Shown: positions 52,630 to 61,007 of the stretch, piece after piece
Layout: every line of letters begins with the position of its first letter
Position numbering within the stretch: position 1 is the first letter of the stretch
Origin: an archaeon
GTDB taxonomy: Archaea; Thermoproteota; Thermoprotei_A; Marsarchaeales; Marsarchaeaceae
Direction: 5' to 3'
Assembly (NCBI GenBank): GCA_021800035.1
Contig: JAJYZJ010000005.1
Span: 1 to 64,000 of the forward strand
Length of the DNA: 64,000 nt
Notes under the pieces: generated by a model
What the model saw: only the letters and a program-made list of their open reading frames with translations
Databases searched by the model: none
Told to the model about the DNA's origin: nothing
Position numbers and translations under genes: made by a program

Positions 52630-53283
52630 ATGGGTATTGTGGACTACGCTGTTGCCTGGAACCTGCAGAAAGAACTCGTTGAGAGCAAAGCCGCGGGCAA
52701 CGAGGAGCGCGACTTCCTTATTTTGTTGGAGCATCCACATGTGATAACTGTTGGTCGGAAAGGTAATATGGACAACGTGCTCGACCCACGCGTACCAGTA
52801 TACCGCGTAGAGCGGGGAGGCGATGCCACCTACCATGGCCCAGGTCAACTGGTAGCCTACCCCATAGTCAGTTTAGTTCGCACAAATTTCGCCCTGCGCG
52901 ACTTTGTCAGAGCCCTAGAACGAATAATAATAGAGACACTCTCCACTTTTTCGATAACGTCCTCAGCTATTGAAGGAAAAACCGGAGTTTGGGTTGGGAA
53001 CAAGAAGATTGCCTCAATTGGTTTAGCGGTGGATCGCTGGATCACTTATCACGGGTTGGCACTGAATGTGAACACAGATCTCGCGTACTTCGGGATGATT
53101 CGGCCCTGCGGATTTTCCGCAGAAACAATGACCTCCGTCGAGAAGATTACCGGGAAATCGCTGGATATGAGACGTGTCAAGGATTCTCTGGTCAGGGCTT
53201 ATGCTCGTGTAATGGGCGCTCGAATGGAAGCCGAGTCGGAGTGGAGAGATTACTCAATTGAGCCAGAGAGTCTGGTGGATTGA
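52630..53283 (+). CDS. lipB: Octanoyl-[acyl carrier]-protein transferase LipB
   Basis: 217 aa ligase-like transferase that places octanoate on E2 for LipA to convert. Motifs: GDATYHGPGQLVAYPIVSL, Lys-containing TGVWVGNKKIASIGLAV, and IRPCGFSAETMTSVE with the catalytic Cys. ATG 52630 lies 9 nt after the E3 stop. Together with LipA it would give self-made lipoate. The acyl donor in archaea, which lack standard acyl carrier protein, is uncertain. Confidence 0.92.
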   Translation: MGIVDYAVAWNLQKELVESKAAGNEERDFLILLEHPHVITVGRKGNMDNVLDPRVPVYRVERGGDATYHGPGQLVAYPIVSLVRTNFALRDFVRALERIIIETLSTFSITSSAIEGKTGVWVGNKKIASIGLAVDRWITYHGLALNVNTDLAYFGMIRPCGFSAETMTSVEKITGKSLDMRRVKDSLVRAYARVMGARMEAESEWRDYSIEPESLVD

Positions 53284-53599
53284 GCGCGAGTTCCTCGACA
53301 GGAACTTGGTCGTAATCGGAGTGCAACCTTCGGTCAAAATCTTGGAGGGCACCCAGCTCACTGACGCTGGTCTAAAGGTAGCAGCCGACATACGAAATTC
53401 ACTGTTTGTCGAAGATTACTTTGGCGGGCTTGTTGACCCTAACCGCCCTCACGAACTGCACTTCCAGTACCCCACGCAGAAGGTCATTGTCAGTGGCTCA
53501 GTGGTTAGAGTGGCAATACCTGCCGGGATGCTGAAGAGTCGCAGAGACTACGTAACCATCAAAAAGAATGAAGACGGAACTATCCTGATAGTTCCGTGA
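53258..53599 (+). CDS. Small protein of unknown function
   Basis: 113 aa if started at TTG 53258, overlapping lipB by 26 nt; TTG 53307 gives a shorter form that begins LVVIGVQPS. The central part has VIVSGSVVRVAIPAGMLKSRRDYVTIKK, typical of a small beta-rich domain. No known motif. Possibly co-transcribed with lipB. Confidence 0.5.
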   Translation: MSQRVWWIEREFLDRNLVVIGVQPSVKILEGTQLTDAGLKVAADIRNSLFVEDYFGGLVDPNRPHELHFQYPTQKVIVSGSVVRVAIPAGMLKSRRDYVTIKKNEDGTILIVP

Positions 53600-53620
53600 G
53601 TAACAACCTAGCGGGCCAGT

Positions 53621-53629
53621 AACACTTAT
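53621..53629 (+). promoter_or_regulatory. TATA-like box AACACTTAT of the surface-protein gene
   Basis: Starts 42 nt before GTG 53663. Same nonamer as at 17894, 19654 and 44858. Confidence 0.5.
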
Positions 53630-53662
53630 CGTAAAGACGCCCAGTTTGGGCATGGCTGAGAC

Positions 53663-54211
53663 GTGCGCAAGACGCAAGTATACGCTGGTATCGGGTTGCT
53701 GCTAATGGCGACCCTCATGTTCTTCCTAATTCTCCCCATTGTGACGGGATACGCCACTCATGTTTACGTCTCCAGTGGTGCCCAAGGCTCCCTGACGTTG
53801 CAGCCGGGCGAGGCCCAAAATGTGACTTACACTTCGCCTTATGAATACTTACTGCTTGGTTATAATGAGACGCCGCAGGCACTTCAGACCACGATCTTCG
53901 TGGGTAACGGGACGATTCGGCCCGGCTATACTTCGGCAGGCAACGAGACTTACGAAATCAGTTTTGACCTGGGCAAACCCGGACCAGTAAGCCTTACTGC
54001 AGAGTTTGAAAATAACGGCACGGTGCCTGTTACCACAGACTATATCCTTGCCCCCGCGACCATCAATCTACCTGCCATAGGAGCGGTGTTCTATGCATCT
54101 ATCGGACTCTTTGTGGCGGGAGTGATTGTCGTGGTCTGGGGAGCGCTTCGGAAACAGTCACTTCCGTCAGAAGAGTCAGGGGCTCAGTCAAACGGGCCCC
54201 ACACGAAGTAA
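53663..54211 (+). CDS. Membrane-anchored extracellular protein with N-glycosylation sites
   Basis: 182 aa. An N-terminal hydrophobic helix (about 7-29) and a C-terminal helix (about 140-162) flank an outside domain; a short polar tail stays in the cytoplasm. The outside part has at least five Asn-x-Ser/Thr sites (NVT, NET, NGT, NET, NGT), typical of glycosylated archaeal surface proteins. Beta-rich domain of unknown function; no enzyme motif. GTG start with its own box; same strand as the SprT-like gene 14 nt downstream. Confidence 0.7.
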   Translation: MRKTQVYAGIGLLLMATLMFFLILPIVTGYATHVYVSSGAQGSLTLQPGEAQNVTYTSPYEYLLLGYNETPQALQTTIFVGNGTIRPGYTSAGNETYEISFDLGKPGPVSLTAEFENNGTVPVTTDYILAPATINLPAIGAVFYASIGLFVAGVIVVVWGALRKQSLPSEESGAQSNGPHTK

Positions 54212-54225
54212 GCAGCGATTCAATA

Positions 54226-54615
54226 TTGTCGAACAATGAATTGCAGCAGCAATTGTTGGCCTGCCTCAACGTATTCCCCGAACTAGAAGGTACACCAATC
54301 AAGATATACTATAAGAGACTCGAGAACTGCGTACTCGGTCAAACGAGGGTAAAGAGAATTGTTGTAGGTCAAAAAAAGAAACGCCTAGTGTGGCAACCAG
54401 TCGTGGAGATTTCTTGGTCCCTTGGTGAGCTGCCGTCTGAAACGAGAATCGCGACATTAAGGCAGGTAATCATTCACGAGCTGGTGCATATAAGTAGGGC
54501 TCATCTCTCCCGACCAAAAAGTAACAACCACGAGAGTGACTTTGACATCGAAGTAATCGAGCGCTTTGGAAAGCTTGCGGCTTCTCAGGAAAAAGTTGCC
54601 GCCAAGACTGAGTGA
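54226..54615 (+). CDS. SprT-like zinc metalloprotease-fold protein
   Basis: 129 aa. The zincin helix IIHELVHISRAHLSRPKSNNHESDF holds HELVH followed by a further His at the usual distance, so the metal site of the SprT/Spartan or related YgjP-like fold is intact. TTG start at 54226, 14 nt after the membrane protein. In eukaryotes such proteins cut DNA-protein crosslinks; a comparable role here is only suggested by family. Confidence 0.75.
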   Translation: MSNNELQQQLLACLNVFPELEGTPIKIYYKRLENCVLGQTRVKRIVVGQKKKRLVWQPVVEISWSLGELPSETRIATLRQVIIHELVHISRAHLSRPKSNNHESDFDIEVIERFGKLAASQEKVAAKTE

Positions 54616-54816
54616 AAAGGGAGGCCGCGGAGAATCCATTGCTCCGTATCCGCATATCGTCGGCTGCTTCTATAGTTTGACGAAGTAATTGAGCAGAATA
54701 TCCGAAATTCCACGTAATGCTCTGACAGCCCTGGAATCTCAACCGCCTAACAAGGGCTCACGCATGAATGAAAAGGCCTAATTACGCCCTCGGTCCTTCG
54801 CAAGAAACGCGTAAAC

Positions 54817-55479
54817 TTGGACCTCAAGTGCCAGATACTGAGCTGGGGAGACGTAAACCGACTTGCCAAAGCCATGACTCTGCGCGTTATGCAGAGTGAC
54901 TTTCACCCAGATGTCATAATCGCAATCAGCAGAGGCGGAGTCGTGCCAGCGCGTATTGCATGCGACATAATGGGGATTACCGACCTGCTAGCGGTAAAAA
55001 TCGATCACTGGTTCGAAACTGGCGAGCATTCGGAAAAGGCTTCAGTAAGATTTCCTCTGTGTGCTGATCTAACCGGGAAGAATGCGCTCATTGTGGACGA
55101 CATTACCGATACCGGAAGCAGCCTTGAGACGGCACTCACCCACGTCAGGTCCAAGAACCCCAAAGACGTCAAGAGCGCAACAATGATGCACATACCAACG
55201 AGCGCATACTCACCTGACTATACTGGGCTCAGTGTCAAAGAGTGGGCGTGGTTTGTTTTTCCATGGAACATTAATGAGGATGTGCGCAATCTCACGGTTA
55301 AACTGCTGAGGGCTCACCCCGAATTGAGGGGCGGTCCAAAGGATCTCGCGCAGTGGTTCCGTAGATTTTACGGCATCAGAGTGTCGTCAAAACGATTCAA
55401 GGAGTCGGCGAATCTTCTGTGCGAAAGGAGAGTGGCCGCCTGGGATGATGGGCGCTTGAAACTGCTCCGCGAAAAATAA
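54817..55479 (+). CDS. Phosphoribosyltransferase (type I PRTase, purine-like)
   Basis: 220 aa with the PRPP motif NALIVDDITDTGSSLETAL and the preceding VIIAISRGGVVPARIACDIMG. A C-terminal extension of about 70 residues follows the core. Resembles archaeal proteins annotated as hypoxanthine/xanthine phosphoribosyltransferase. Probably purine salvage, base not determined. TTG start; CCTAATTACG box at about 54777-54786. Convergent with alaX. Confidence 0.85.
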   Translation: MDLKCQILSWGDVNRLAKAMTLRVMQSDFHPDVIIAISRGGVVPARIACDIMGITDLLAVKIDHWFETGEHSEKASVRFPLCADLTGKNALIVDDITDTGSSLETALTHVRSKNPKDVKSATMMHIPTSAYSPDYTGLSVKEWAWFVFPWNINEDVRNLTVKLLRAHPELRGGPKDLAQWFRRFYGIRVSSKRFKESANLLCERRVAAWDDGRLKLLREK

Positions 55480-55494
55480 CAGAGCGCGCTGCGA

Positions 55495-56253
55495 TTAGCC
55501 TGCGTCGAAATTCACCCGGAAACCGCCATCGATATGAGTCTGAGAAAGTATCCTGAAACGTCCTATCTCCTTAGTGTTCTTGAGGTGGGTCCCCCCGCAG
55601 GGTATAGACTCGAATCCGTCTATCTGTACAACTCTGTAAGTATCTGATTCTGGCAATCTCTCAATATTAGGAGCACCACTCAGATCAACAAGGTCTTCCT
55701 TTCTGACGAACGATATATTAACTTCAAACCCTCGATCTACGTAGTCGTTTGCCAGTTCTTCTGCTAAGGATAGCTCCTTTTCAGTTGGAGGTGAGCCAGA
55801 GTAATCGACATAAGCCACCGGCTCACCGAGCCAGGATGAAAGTGTTCTGTAAATTCGGCCAGTGGCGGCGTTGATACAGTGGTCGAACATATGTGCGGAA
55901 GTATGTCTCTTCATGAACTTGTATCTAGGCTCCCAATCAATCGAGCCGTTCACCGTCTCGCCCATCTGCATTTCCGTTCCATTTTCCAGCTTGACATAAT
56001 GCACAATCACGCCCTGAACATCCATCACTTTCTTTACAATTGCACTGAATCCGCCAGCCCTGATACTGCCTGTATCGGTAGGCTGCCCACCGCCCTTCGG
56101 GTGAAAGAGCGTCCTATCCAATACGACATAGTAGCTCCTCCCTTGCTCCTTTGCGGCAGCTACCAACTTTGCGTTGAAACTGGTCGAATAGGAGTCTCGA
56201 AAATAGAGTCTCTCTGTCGGGGGTATGCCCCTGATCAATTGGGTGAGCTGCAT
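55495..56253 (-). CDS. alaX: Alanyl-tRNA editing protein AlaX
   Basis: 252 aa freestanding editing domain that removes wrongly attached amino acids from tRNA-Ala. Zinc ligands: His-x-x-x-His in FMKRHTSAHMFDH, and Cys-x-x-x-His in IPCGGTHLKNTKEIG; the Gly-rich LFHPKGGGQPTDTGSI lies before. Medium-size AlaX type with an N-terminal OB-like part. Starts ATG 56253. Confidence 0.92.
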   Translation of the reverse strand: MQLTQLIRGIPPTERLYFRDSYSTSFNAKLVAAAKEQGRSYYVVLDRTLFHPKGGGQPTDTGSIRAGGFSAIVKKVMDVQGVIVHYVKLENGTEMQMGETVNGSIDWEPRYKFMKRHTSAHMFDHCINAATGRIYRTLSSWLGEPVAYVDYSGSPPTEKELSLAEELANDYVDRGFEVNISFVRKEDLVDLSGAPNIERLPESDTYRVVQIDGFESIPCGGTHLKNTKEIGRFRILSQTHIDGGFRVNFDAG

Positions 56254-56445
56254 AACAAACGAACTCTTCTTCGGCCCCCATTCTTAAGAAGTCATTGGTG
56301 TCGAAATCGCTCGTTTGGTTCGCCAGTCCCTTGAGGTCGTCTTTTTAGATTCTAGTCCCCTTGTGAATTTGCTAAAGGTATGGTAAAAATGAATTTAACG
56401 GCTAGCATTGCGGCTAACGGAGCCGCTCCCAGTAACTCGTAAGGT

Positions 56446-58539
56446 CTAGTAGCTGAGGGAATTCCTAATTGCCTTAGCAATCCTCTGCGCATTTACAGTA
56501 TAATTGTCTTCAAGCTTTGCAAGAGGGTCTACTACATCGTAACCGGTCACTCTAATAATTGGCGCCTTCAGCGAGAGCATTGCTTTCTGTGCCACATAGG
56601 CCGAAATCTCTGCGCCAACACCCGCTGTGCGAGGGGCCTCATGAACTACAATCAGCCGTCCCGTCTTTTCAACTGAAGAAACCACCGCTCTGAAATCGAT
56701 AGGCGAGATGGTTCTCAAATCGATCACTTCCGCCTGGAAACTCTGAGCGGCTTCCATGACAGGGTAAACCATAGCGCCGTACGTAACTATTGTAACATCA
56801 TTTCCTTCCTTTACTACCCTAGCCTTACCCAGTGGTACAGTGTATTCTCCCTCTGGAACATTTTCTCTAGGAGAATCATAGTGTTTTTTGGGTTCCATGA
56901 AAATCACAGGGTTGTCGTCTCGAACAGACGCAGCAAACAAACCCTTCGCATCGTAAGGATTTGACGGGACCACGACCTTCAAGCCAGGAGTGTGCACAAA
57001 GTAAGCTTCTGGAGAATCTGAGTGGTGCTCTAGTGAGTGGAGTCCTCCGCCATAGGGGAATCGTATTACCCCCCTCAATGCGTACCTTCCGCGCGTCCTG
57101 TTGCGCATTCTGGCAATATGGCTGAATATCTGATCGTATGCCGCTAGCGTGAATCCTTCGAACTGAAATTCAGCAACCGGAATCCTTCCGCCTATTGCCA
57201 GTCCAACGAATATTCCGGCGATAGCCGCTTCCGACAAGGGCGTATCGAACACCCTTTCTCCGAACTCCTCGCTCAGGCCCCGTGTCACCTGAAACACGCC
57301 ACCGTTTCGCGCAACGTCCTCGCCGTACACAACAATTCTTGGGTCGCGTTCCATTTCTTGCTTTATCGCAAGATTCAGCGCGTTTCGAATATTAAGCTCC
57401 TTCAAACTACCCCCTTGTGGCGGCTGGACCGCAGACTCTTCCTTTACGGAAGGGTACCTTCCGAATGCTTCTTCCATTTGTTCCGCAAGTGGATAGGTCA
57501 ATGATGAATACATATAACTAAAAATATCCTCAGGCTCCGGAGCTGGAATCGCCCTGAATTTTTCTACCGCGACCCTGATTTCTTCTCGGACTTCTGCTCG
57601 CGCCCTTTCGATTTCTTCGGGGGATATCAGCTTCTCCTTCAACATGTATTTCTCAAGCCTGGCTATGGGGTCTTTGGTCTGCCAGAGCCGAAGTTCTTCC
57701 TGGGGCTGGAGCTTGAATGAGACTAACTCTGCTGTCGTATGATAGCTCATGCGATATGTAACGTATTCGATCAGCACCGGTCGACCACTCCTTGCCAGCT
57801 CAGCCGCGTAGCTCGTCGCTGAGTAACTGGCCAAGGGGTCATTACCATCCACATACATGCCATCTACGCCGTAGGCAAGAGCCTTCTGGGCTATCGTCCC
57901 CGAATGAGTTTGCGCCGAACGCGGTACGGAAATCGCGTATTGATTGTTCTCCACTCCAAGGATGAATGGTAATCCGTAGACGCCTGCGATGTTCAGTGCT
58001 TCGTGAAAGTCTCCCCTAGATGTTCCACCGTCCCCAGTCATTGTAAACACAAGGGAACCAGACTTGTTCCATTTTTCAACCATAGCCAAACCAGCAGCGT
58101 GCGGTATCTGAGTAGATACGGGTATTCCGAATGGAAGCATCCGCAAACCGGGAGGTGGACTCAAGCCGCGCTCATCGCCGCCCCAATACTGGAAGAGCTT
58201 CTCTGGAGCATAGCCCTTGGCAATCATTCCTGCGCCATCACGGTACATTGGCACGTACCAATCGCTTTCCTTAAGTGCGAGTATTGAAGCAACCTGCGCG
58301 CCCTCCTGTCCACGGTGCGGGGCATATGTCCCTATTTCTCGAACACTTGAAAGCGTTGTCGCCCTTTCGTCGAATGCTCTCCCAAGTAGCATTAATCTGT
58401 GCATGCGCAGGATAACCTCCTTGGGGATGTTAACGGGATTTAGGGCCGAGCCGTCATCAGAAATGGTTCTGTAGAGCTCAATCCCGCCCAGTTCTTCTTC
58501 GTTAATGAGCCTGATTTTTCTGCTTGTTTGGACTGTCAA
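56446..58539 (-). CDS. 2-oxoacid dehydrogenase E1, alpha and beta subunits fused
   Basis: 697 aa from TTG 58539. The alpha half (about 20-365) has the TPP motif TMTGDGGTSRGDFHEAL with NNQYAIS 27 residues later and YRMSYHTTAE; the beta half starts near residue 377 (LKELNIRNALNLAI) with YGEDVARNGGVFQVT, RFPYGGG, and HEAPRTAGVGAEI. It decarboxylates 2-oxoacids and passes the acyl to E2. The open frame reaches back to 58719, but the added 60 residues show no homology and a possible promoter (AGGCTTATC, 58588-58596 minus) lies inside, so the TTG start is preferred. Separate E1 genes are usual; here they are one chain. Confidence 0.92.
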   Translation of the reverse strand: MTVQTSRKIRLINEEELGGIELYRTISDDGSALNPVNIPKEVILRMHRLMLLGRAFDERATTLSSVREIGTYAPHRGQEGAQVASILALKESDWYVPMYRDGAGMIAKGYAPEKLFQYWGGDERGLSPPPGLRMLPFGIPVSTQIPHAAGLAMVEKWNKSGSLVFTMTGDGGTSRGDFHEALNIAGVYGLPFILGVENNQYAISVPRSAQTHSGTIAQKALAYGVDGMYVDGNDPLASYSATSYAAELARSGRPVLIEYVTYRMSYHTTAELVSFKLQPQEELRLWQTKDPIARLEKYMLKEKLISPEEIERARAEVREEIRVAVEKFRAIPAPEPEDIFSYMYSSLTYPLAEQMEEAFGRYPSVKEESAVQPPQGGSLKELNIRNALNLAIKQEMERDPRIVVYGEDVARNGGVFQVTRGLSEEFGERVFDTPLSEAAIAGIFVGLAIGGRIPVAEFQFEGFTLAAYDQIFSHIARMRNRTRGRYALRGVIRFPYGGGLHSLEHHSDSPEAYFVHTPGLKVVVPSNPYDAKGLFAASVRDDNPVIFMEPKKHYDSPRENVPEGEYTVPLGKARVVKEGNDVTIVTYGAMVYPVMEAAQSFQAEVIDLRTISPIDFRAVVSSVEKTGRLIVVHEAPRTAGVGAEISAYVAQKAMLSLKAPIIRVTGYDVVDPLAKLEDNYTVNAQRIAKAIRNSLSY

Positions 58540-58867
58540 CCTTCGAGAGCCACCTGGAGAGCCAAGATTGGTCACAAGGTGCAGAGAGATAAGCCTGATT
58601 GAAACCGCTGCTCTAATCAAGAGACCTCGCCCCAGTTTAGCCCAAGGCTCTGACTGCCGCGAGCTTTCCAAGGCTGTTATGCCGCCATGGATCGGAAGGA
58701 TCTCGCAGTAACATATCACGAAAACCGATTCTGTTTGGACACTAGCGAATGCCTTAATGCAAACAGATAACCGTCACCGAAGCCCCTATGACACAGGTTA
58801 CACCGCCGCAGGTAACGTCGGTCTTAATCAAGAAATTTGACATATTATCCAAGGTGCGATCCCGCAC

Positions 58868-59515
58868 ATGGCAAGCAGTTTAGTAAATAACTGGGACCGG
58901 AGGGAGACTAAAACCTTCGGCCAGTCGCTGAGGGAAGCGGTGAGCCCGCCGGGCCCGCTAAAGCCGAGGCTTGAAAACGCAACAAGGGCGATTCAGGCCC
59001 AGTCGCAAAAACTGGACCAGATCTCCCACAGACTGTCAGACAAAGAGAAGGCCACCTTCCGCAAGGTGGTTGATGCTTATCAGAAGCACGACCAAGCGAG
59101 GGCGACAGTCTACGCCAACGAAGTAAGCGAAATACGGAAGATGAGCCAGATAATTTCACAGGCAAAGCTTGCGCTTGAAGCGATAGTCACACGTATCTCG
59201 ACTGTCGTGGATCTCGGAGGATTGGTCGTAAGCTTAGCTCCGGCAATAAACGTGCTCAACGCTGTCAAATCTGGTATCACAGGCCTGATGCCCGAAGCGG
59301 CAAGAGAAATCAGCGACATCAACGACGTTCTGAGTGGAATCATGATGGAAGCCCAAGGAGGCTCTTACAGCTTCGCCACATTCATGTCCTCTGGTGAAGA
59401 GTCAGAGCAGGTCCTGAAGGAGGCTGCAGCCATCGCAGAAACTAGCACTAAGGACAGATTGCCAGACCTACCATCATACACCGGCCCCAGTCCACTCCCG
59501 ACTGGAAAGGAGTGA
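58868..59515 (+). CDS. cdvB: ESCRT-III (CdvB/Snf7)-like protein
   Basis: 215 aa. The helical core PLKPRLENATRAIQAQSQKLDQ, ARATVYANEVSEIRKMSQIISQAKLALEAIVTRISTVVDLG and LMPEAAREISDINDVLSGIM matches archaeal CdvB/ESCRT-III paralogues, which polymerise on membranes for cell division or vesicle release. The C-terminus ends in a Pro-rich tail (LPDLPSYTGPSPLP) that may be the Vps4/CdvC contact. No cdvA or cdvC gene in the window. Strong evidence for a TACK-group host. ATG start; hairpin terminator follows. Confidence 0.85.
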   Translation: MASSLVNNWDRRETKTFGQSLREAVSPPGPLKPRLENATRAIQAQSQKLDQISHRLSDKEKATFRKVVDAYQKHDQARATVYANEVSEIRKMSQIISQAKLALEAIVTRISTVVDLGGLVVSLAPAINVLNAVKSGITGLMPEAAREISDINDVLSGIMMEAQGGSYSFATFMSSGEESEQVLKEAAAIAETSTKDRLPDLPSYTGPSPLPTGKE

Positions 59516-59517
59516 AG

Positions 59518-59557
59518 GGAGAAGGGGTCCTCCCCCCCTTCTCCTCCCTACTCTTTT
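59518..59557 (+). terminator. Hairpin plus T-rich terminator after the CdvB-like gene
   Basis: GGAGAAGGGG (59518-59527) pairs with CCCCTTCTCC (59535-59544) around a 7-nt loop, followed by CTCTTTTAAT. A second T-run, TTTTTT, lies at 59571-59576. Unusually strong hairpin for an archaeal terminator. Confidence 0.6.
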
Positions 59558-59681
59558 AATCGCGCGGTTGTTTTTTCGCGAAGTATTCGTTCCTTATTCT
59601 TCTGCGGCTTTCGGATTGGAAATAGACAAAACGTCTGACCAATGACAAATCGGATTTATTACTTACTTCCCGCATCCAGCT

Positions 59682-60695
59682 GTGTCTAATTACCAAAAGC
59701 TGGCTGGTTATGTAATAGAAAACTATGCATCAGACCTTCTTAAGCAGCTTTCAACTATATCGGATTATTCGCCAAACATCGATTACGAGTCGTGCACTAT
59801 TATAGGCATAGGCGGAAGCGGAATAGTTGGAGCCTATTGGAAAATCCTGGCCGAGCCTGACTGGAAGAAACCGATATCGACCGCGAATTATGAAAAGCCC
59901 TCTTTCCCTGAGTGGGCGGCGGATATCGTCATCGCAGTTAGTTACAGTGGCTCTACTTACGAGACGATTCAGCTATTCAAAAGTATAGCCAAGTACGCGA
60001 AGGTCACCTGTGCAATAAGCGGTCAAGGAGAGCTCCTTGATATAGCCCATGCTCTTGGTTCCCAAGTCAGACTTGTTACCGGAGCTCCCGCGCCAAGGTT
60101 TGGCCTTGCCATGATGCTCGGAGCGACAGCTTCACTATTTTGTTCGCTAGTGGGAGACCTCCCGGTCAGATTGAAACTGGAGAATGCGGCCAGAAAATTG
60201 CGGGAAAGGTTGGATGACAGCGCAACAAAAAGTCTCGTAAAAAGCATTGTGGACTTTGTAGGAAGCTCCTACCCCGTAGTTTACGGTTCGGGTTATCTGC
60301 TGCCAGTTGCCTACCGCTGGAAGACTCAGTTCAATGAAAATGCCAAGGTTCCTGCCTTCTGTGGCGAGCTTCCAGAATGTAACCACAATGAGATCAACGC
60401 CTGGGAATCTGAAAAGGCTAGACGAGATTTCTGCGGCATCATGCTAAACGGTGAGTGCTCAGAGTCGGAGACAGCCATTTTCCAAGATACGTACCGAGAT
60501 GCTTCAGGCTTGCGAGTATTAAAGATAGGACTTCCTGCTGCCGATAAAGTTGAGGAAACGCTGATGCTAACCGCTGTCGGAGACCTCGCCTCAATCGCTT
60601 TGGCTCAGAAGCTGGGTAACGACCCACTGAAAGTGGATGTCATCGAGAAAGCGAAAAAGGTGCAAAGAGAGATGCTCGATTCAATAGGGAATTGA
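59682..60695 (+). CDS. Bifunctional phosphoglucose/phosphomannose isomerase
   Basis: 337 aa archaeal SIS-domain isomerase. First SIS domain with IIGIGGSGIVGAYW and IAVSYSGSTYETIQL; second domain with VYGSGYLLPVAYRWKTQFNENAK; catalytic ELPECNHNEINAW with Glu and His. Converts glucose-6-phosphate or mannose-6-phosphate to fructose-6-phosphate. GTG start at 59682. Confidence 0.94.
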   Translation: MSNYQKLAGYVIENYASDLLKQLSTISDYSPNIDYESCTIIGIGGSGIVGAYWKILAEPDWKKPISTANYEKPSFPEWAADIVIAVSYSGSTYETIQLFKSIAKYAKVTCAISGQGELLDIAHALGSQVRLVTGAPAPRFGLAMMLGATASLFCSLVGDLPVRLKLENAARKLRERLDDSATKSLVKSIVDFVGSSYPVVYGSGYLLPVAYRWKTQFNENAKVPAFCGELPECNHNEINAWESEKARRDFCGIMLNGECSESETAIFQDTYRDASGLRVLKIGLPAADKVEETLMLTAVGDLASIALAQKLGNDPLKVDVIEKAKKVQREMLDSIGN

Positions 60696-60696
60696 A

Positions 60697-60966
60697 ATGG
60701 GTCGTAAATCAAGCCGTCAAAATGATTTACAAACACCGCCTAGACGGTTTATAGTCGAAGTCACCTATACCAAAGTGCAGGGGTTGGACGAAAGCACGCT
60801 AAGGGGACTGGTACCCCCTGAATTGGAGACGAATTTCACTCGGGAAAGGATATCGTTGAAGTCAGCGAAAATCGACGAAATAATCGTCGTGGGTCGGAAG
60901 CTTTTCGACAGCCTCGACCGGGCAGGAGCGAAACCTCTTCTTATGGTTTCACTCGACATGCACTAA
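60697..60966 (+). CDS. Small protein of unknown function
   Basis: 89 aa starting 1 nt after the isomerase stop, so certainly in the same transcript if real. Basic first 15 residues, then a beta-alpha unit with RRFIVEVTYTKVQGLDEST and KIDEIIVVGRKLFDSLDRAG. No known family. Ends convergent with nuoCD. Confidence 0.55.
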   Translation: MGRKSSRQNDLQTPPRRFIVEVTYTKVQGLDESTLRGLVPPELETNFTRERISLKSAKIDEIIVVGRKLFDSLDRAGAKPLLMVSLDMH

Positions 60967-61007
60967 CACGCGTGAAGCCTAATACACAACCAGACAGGGA
61001 TCTAGAT

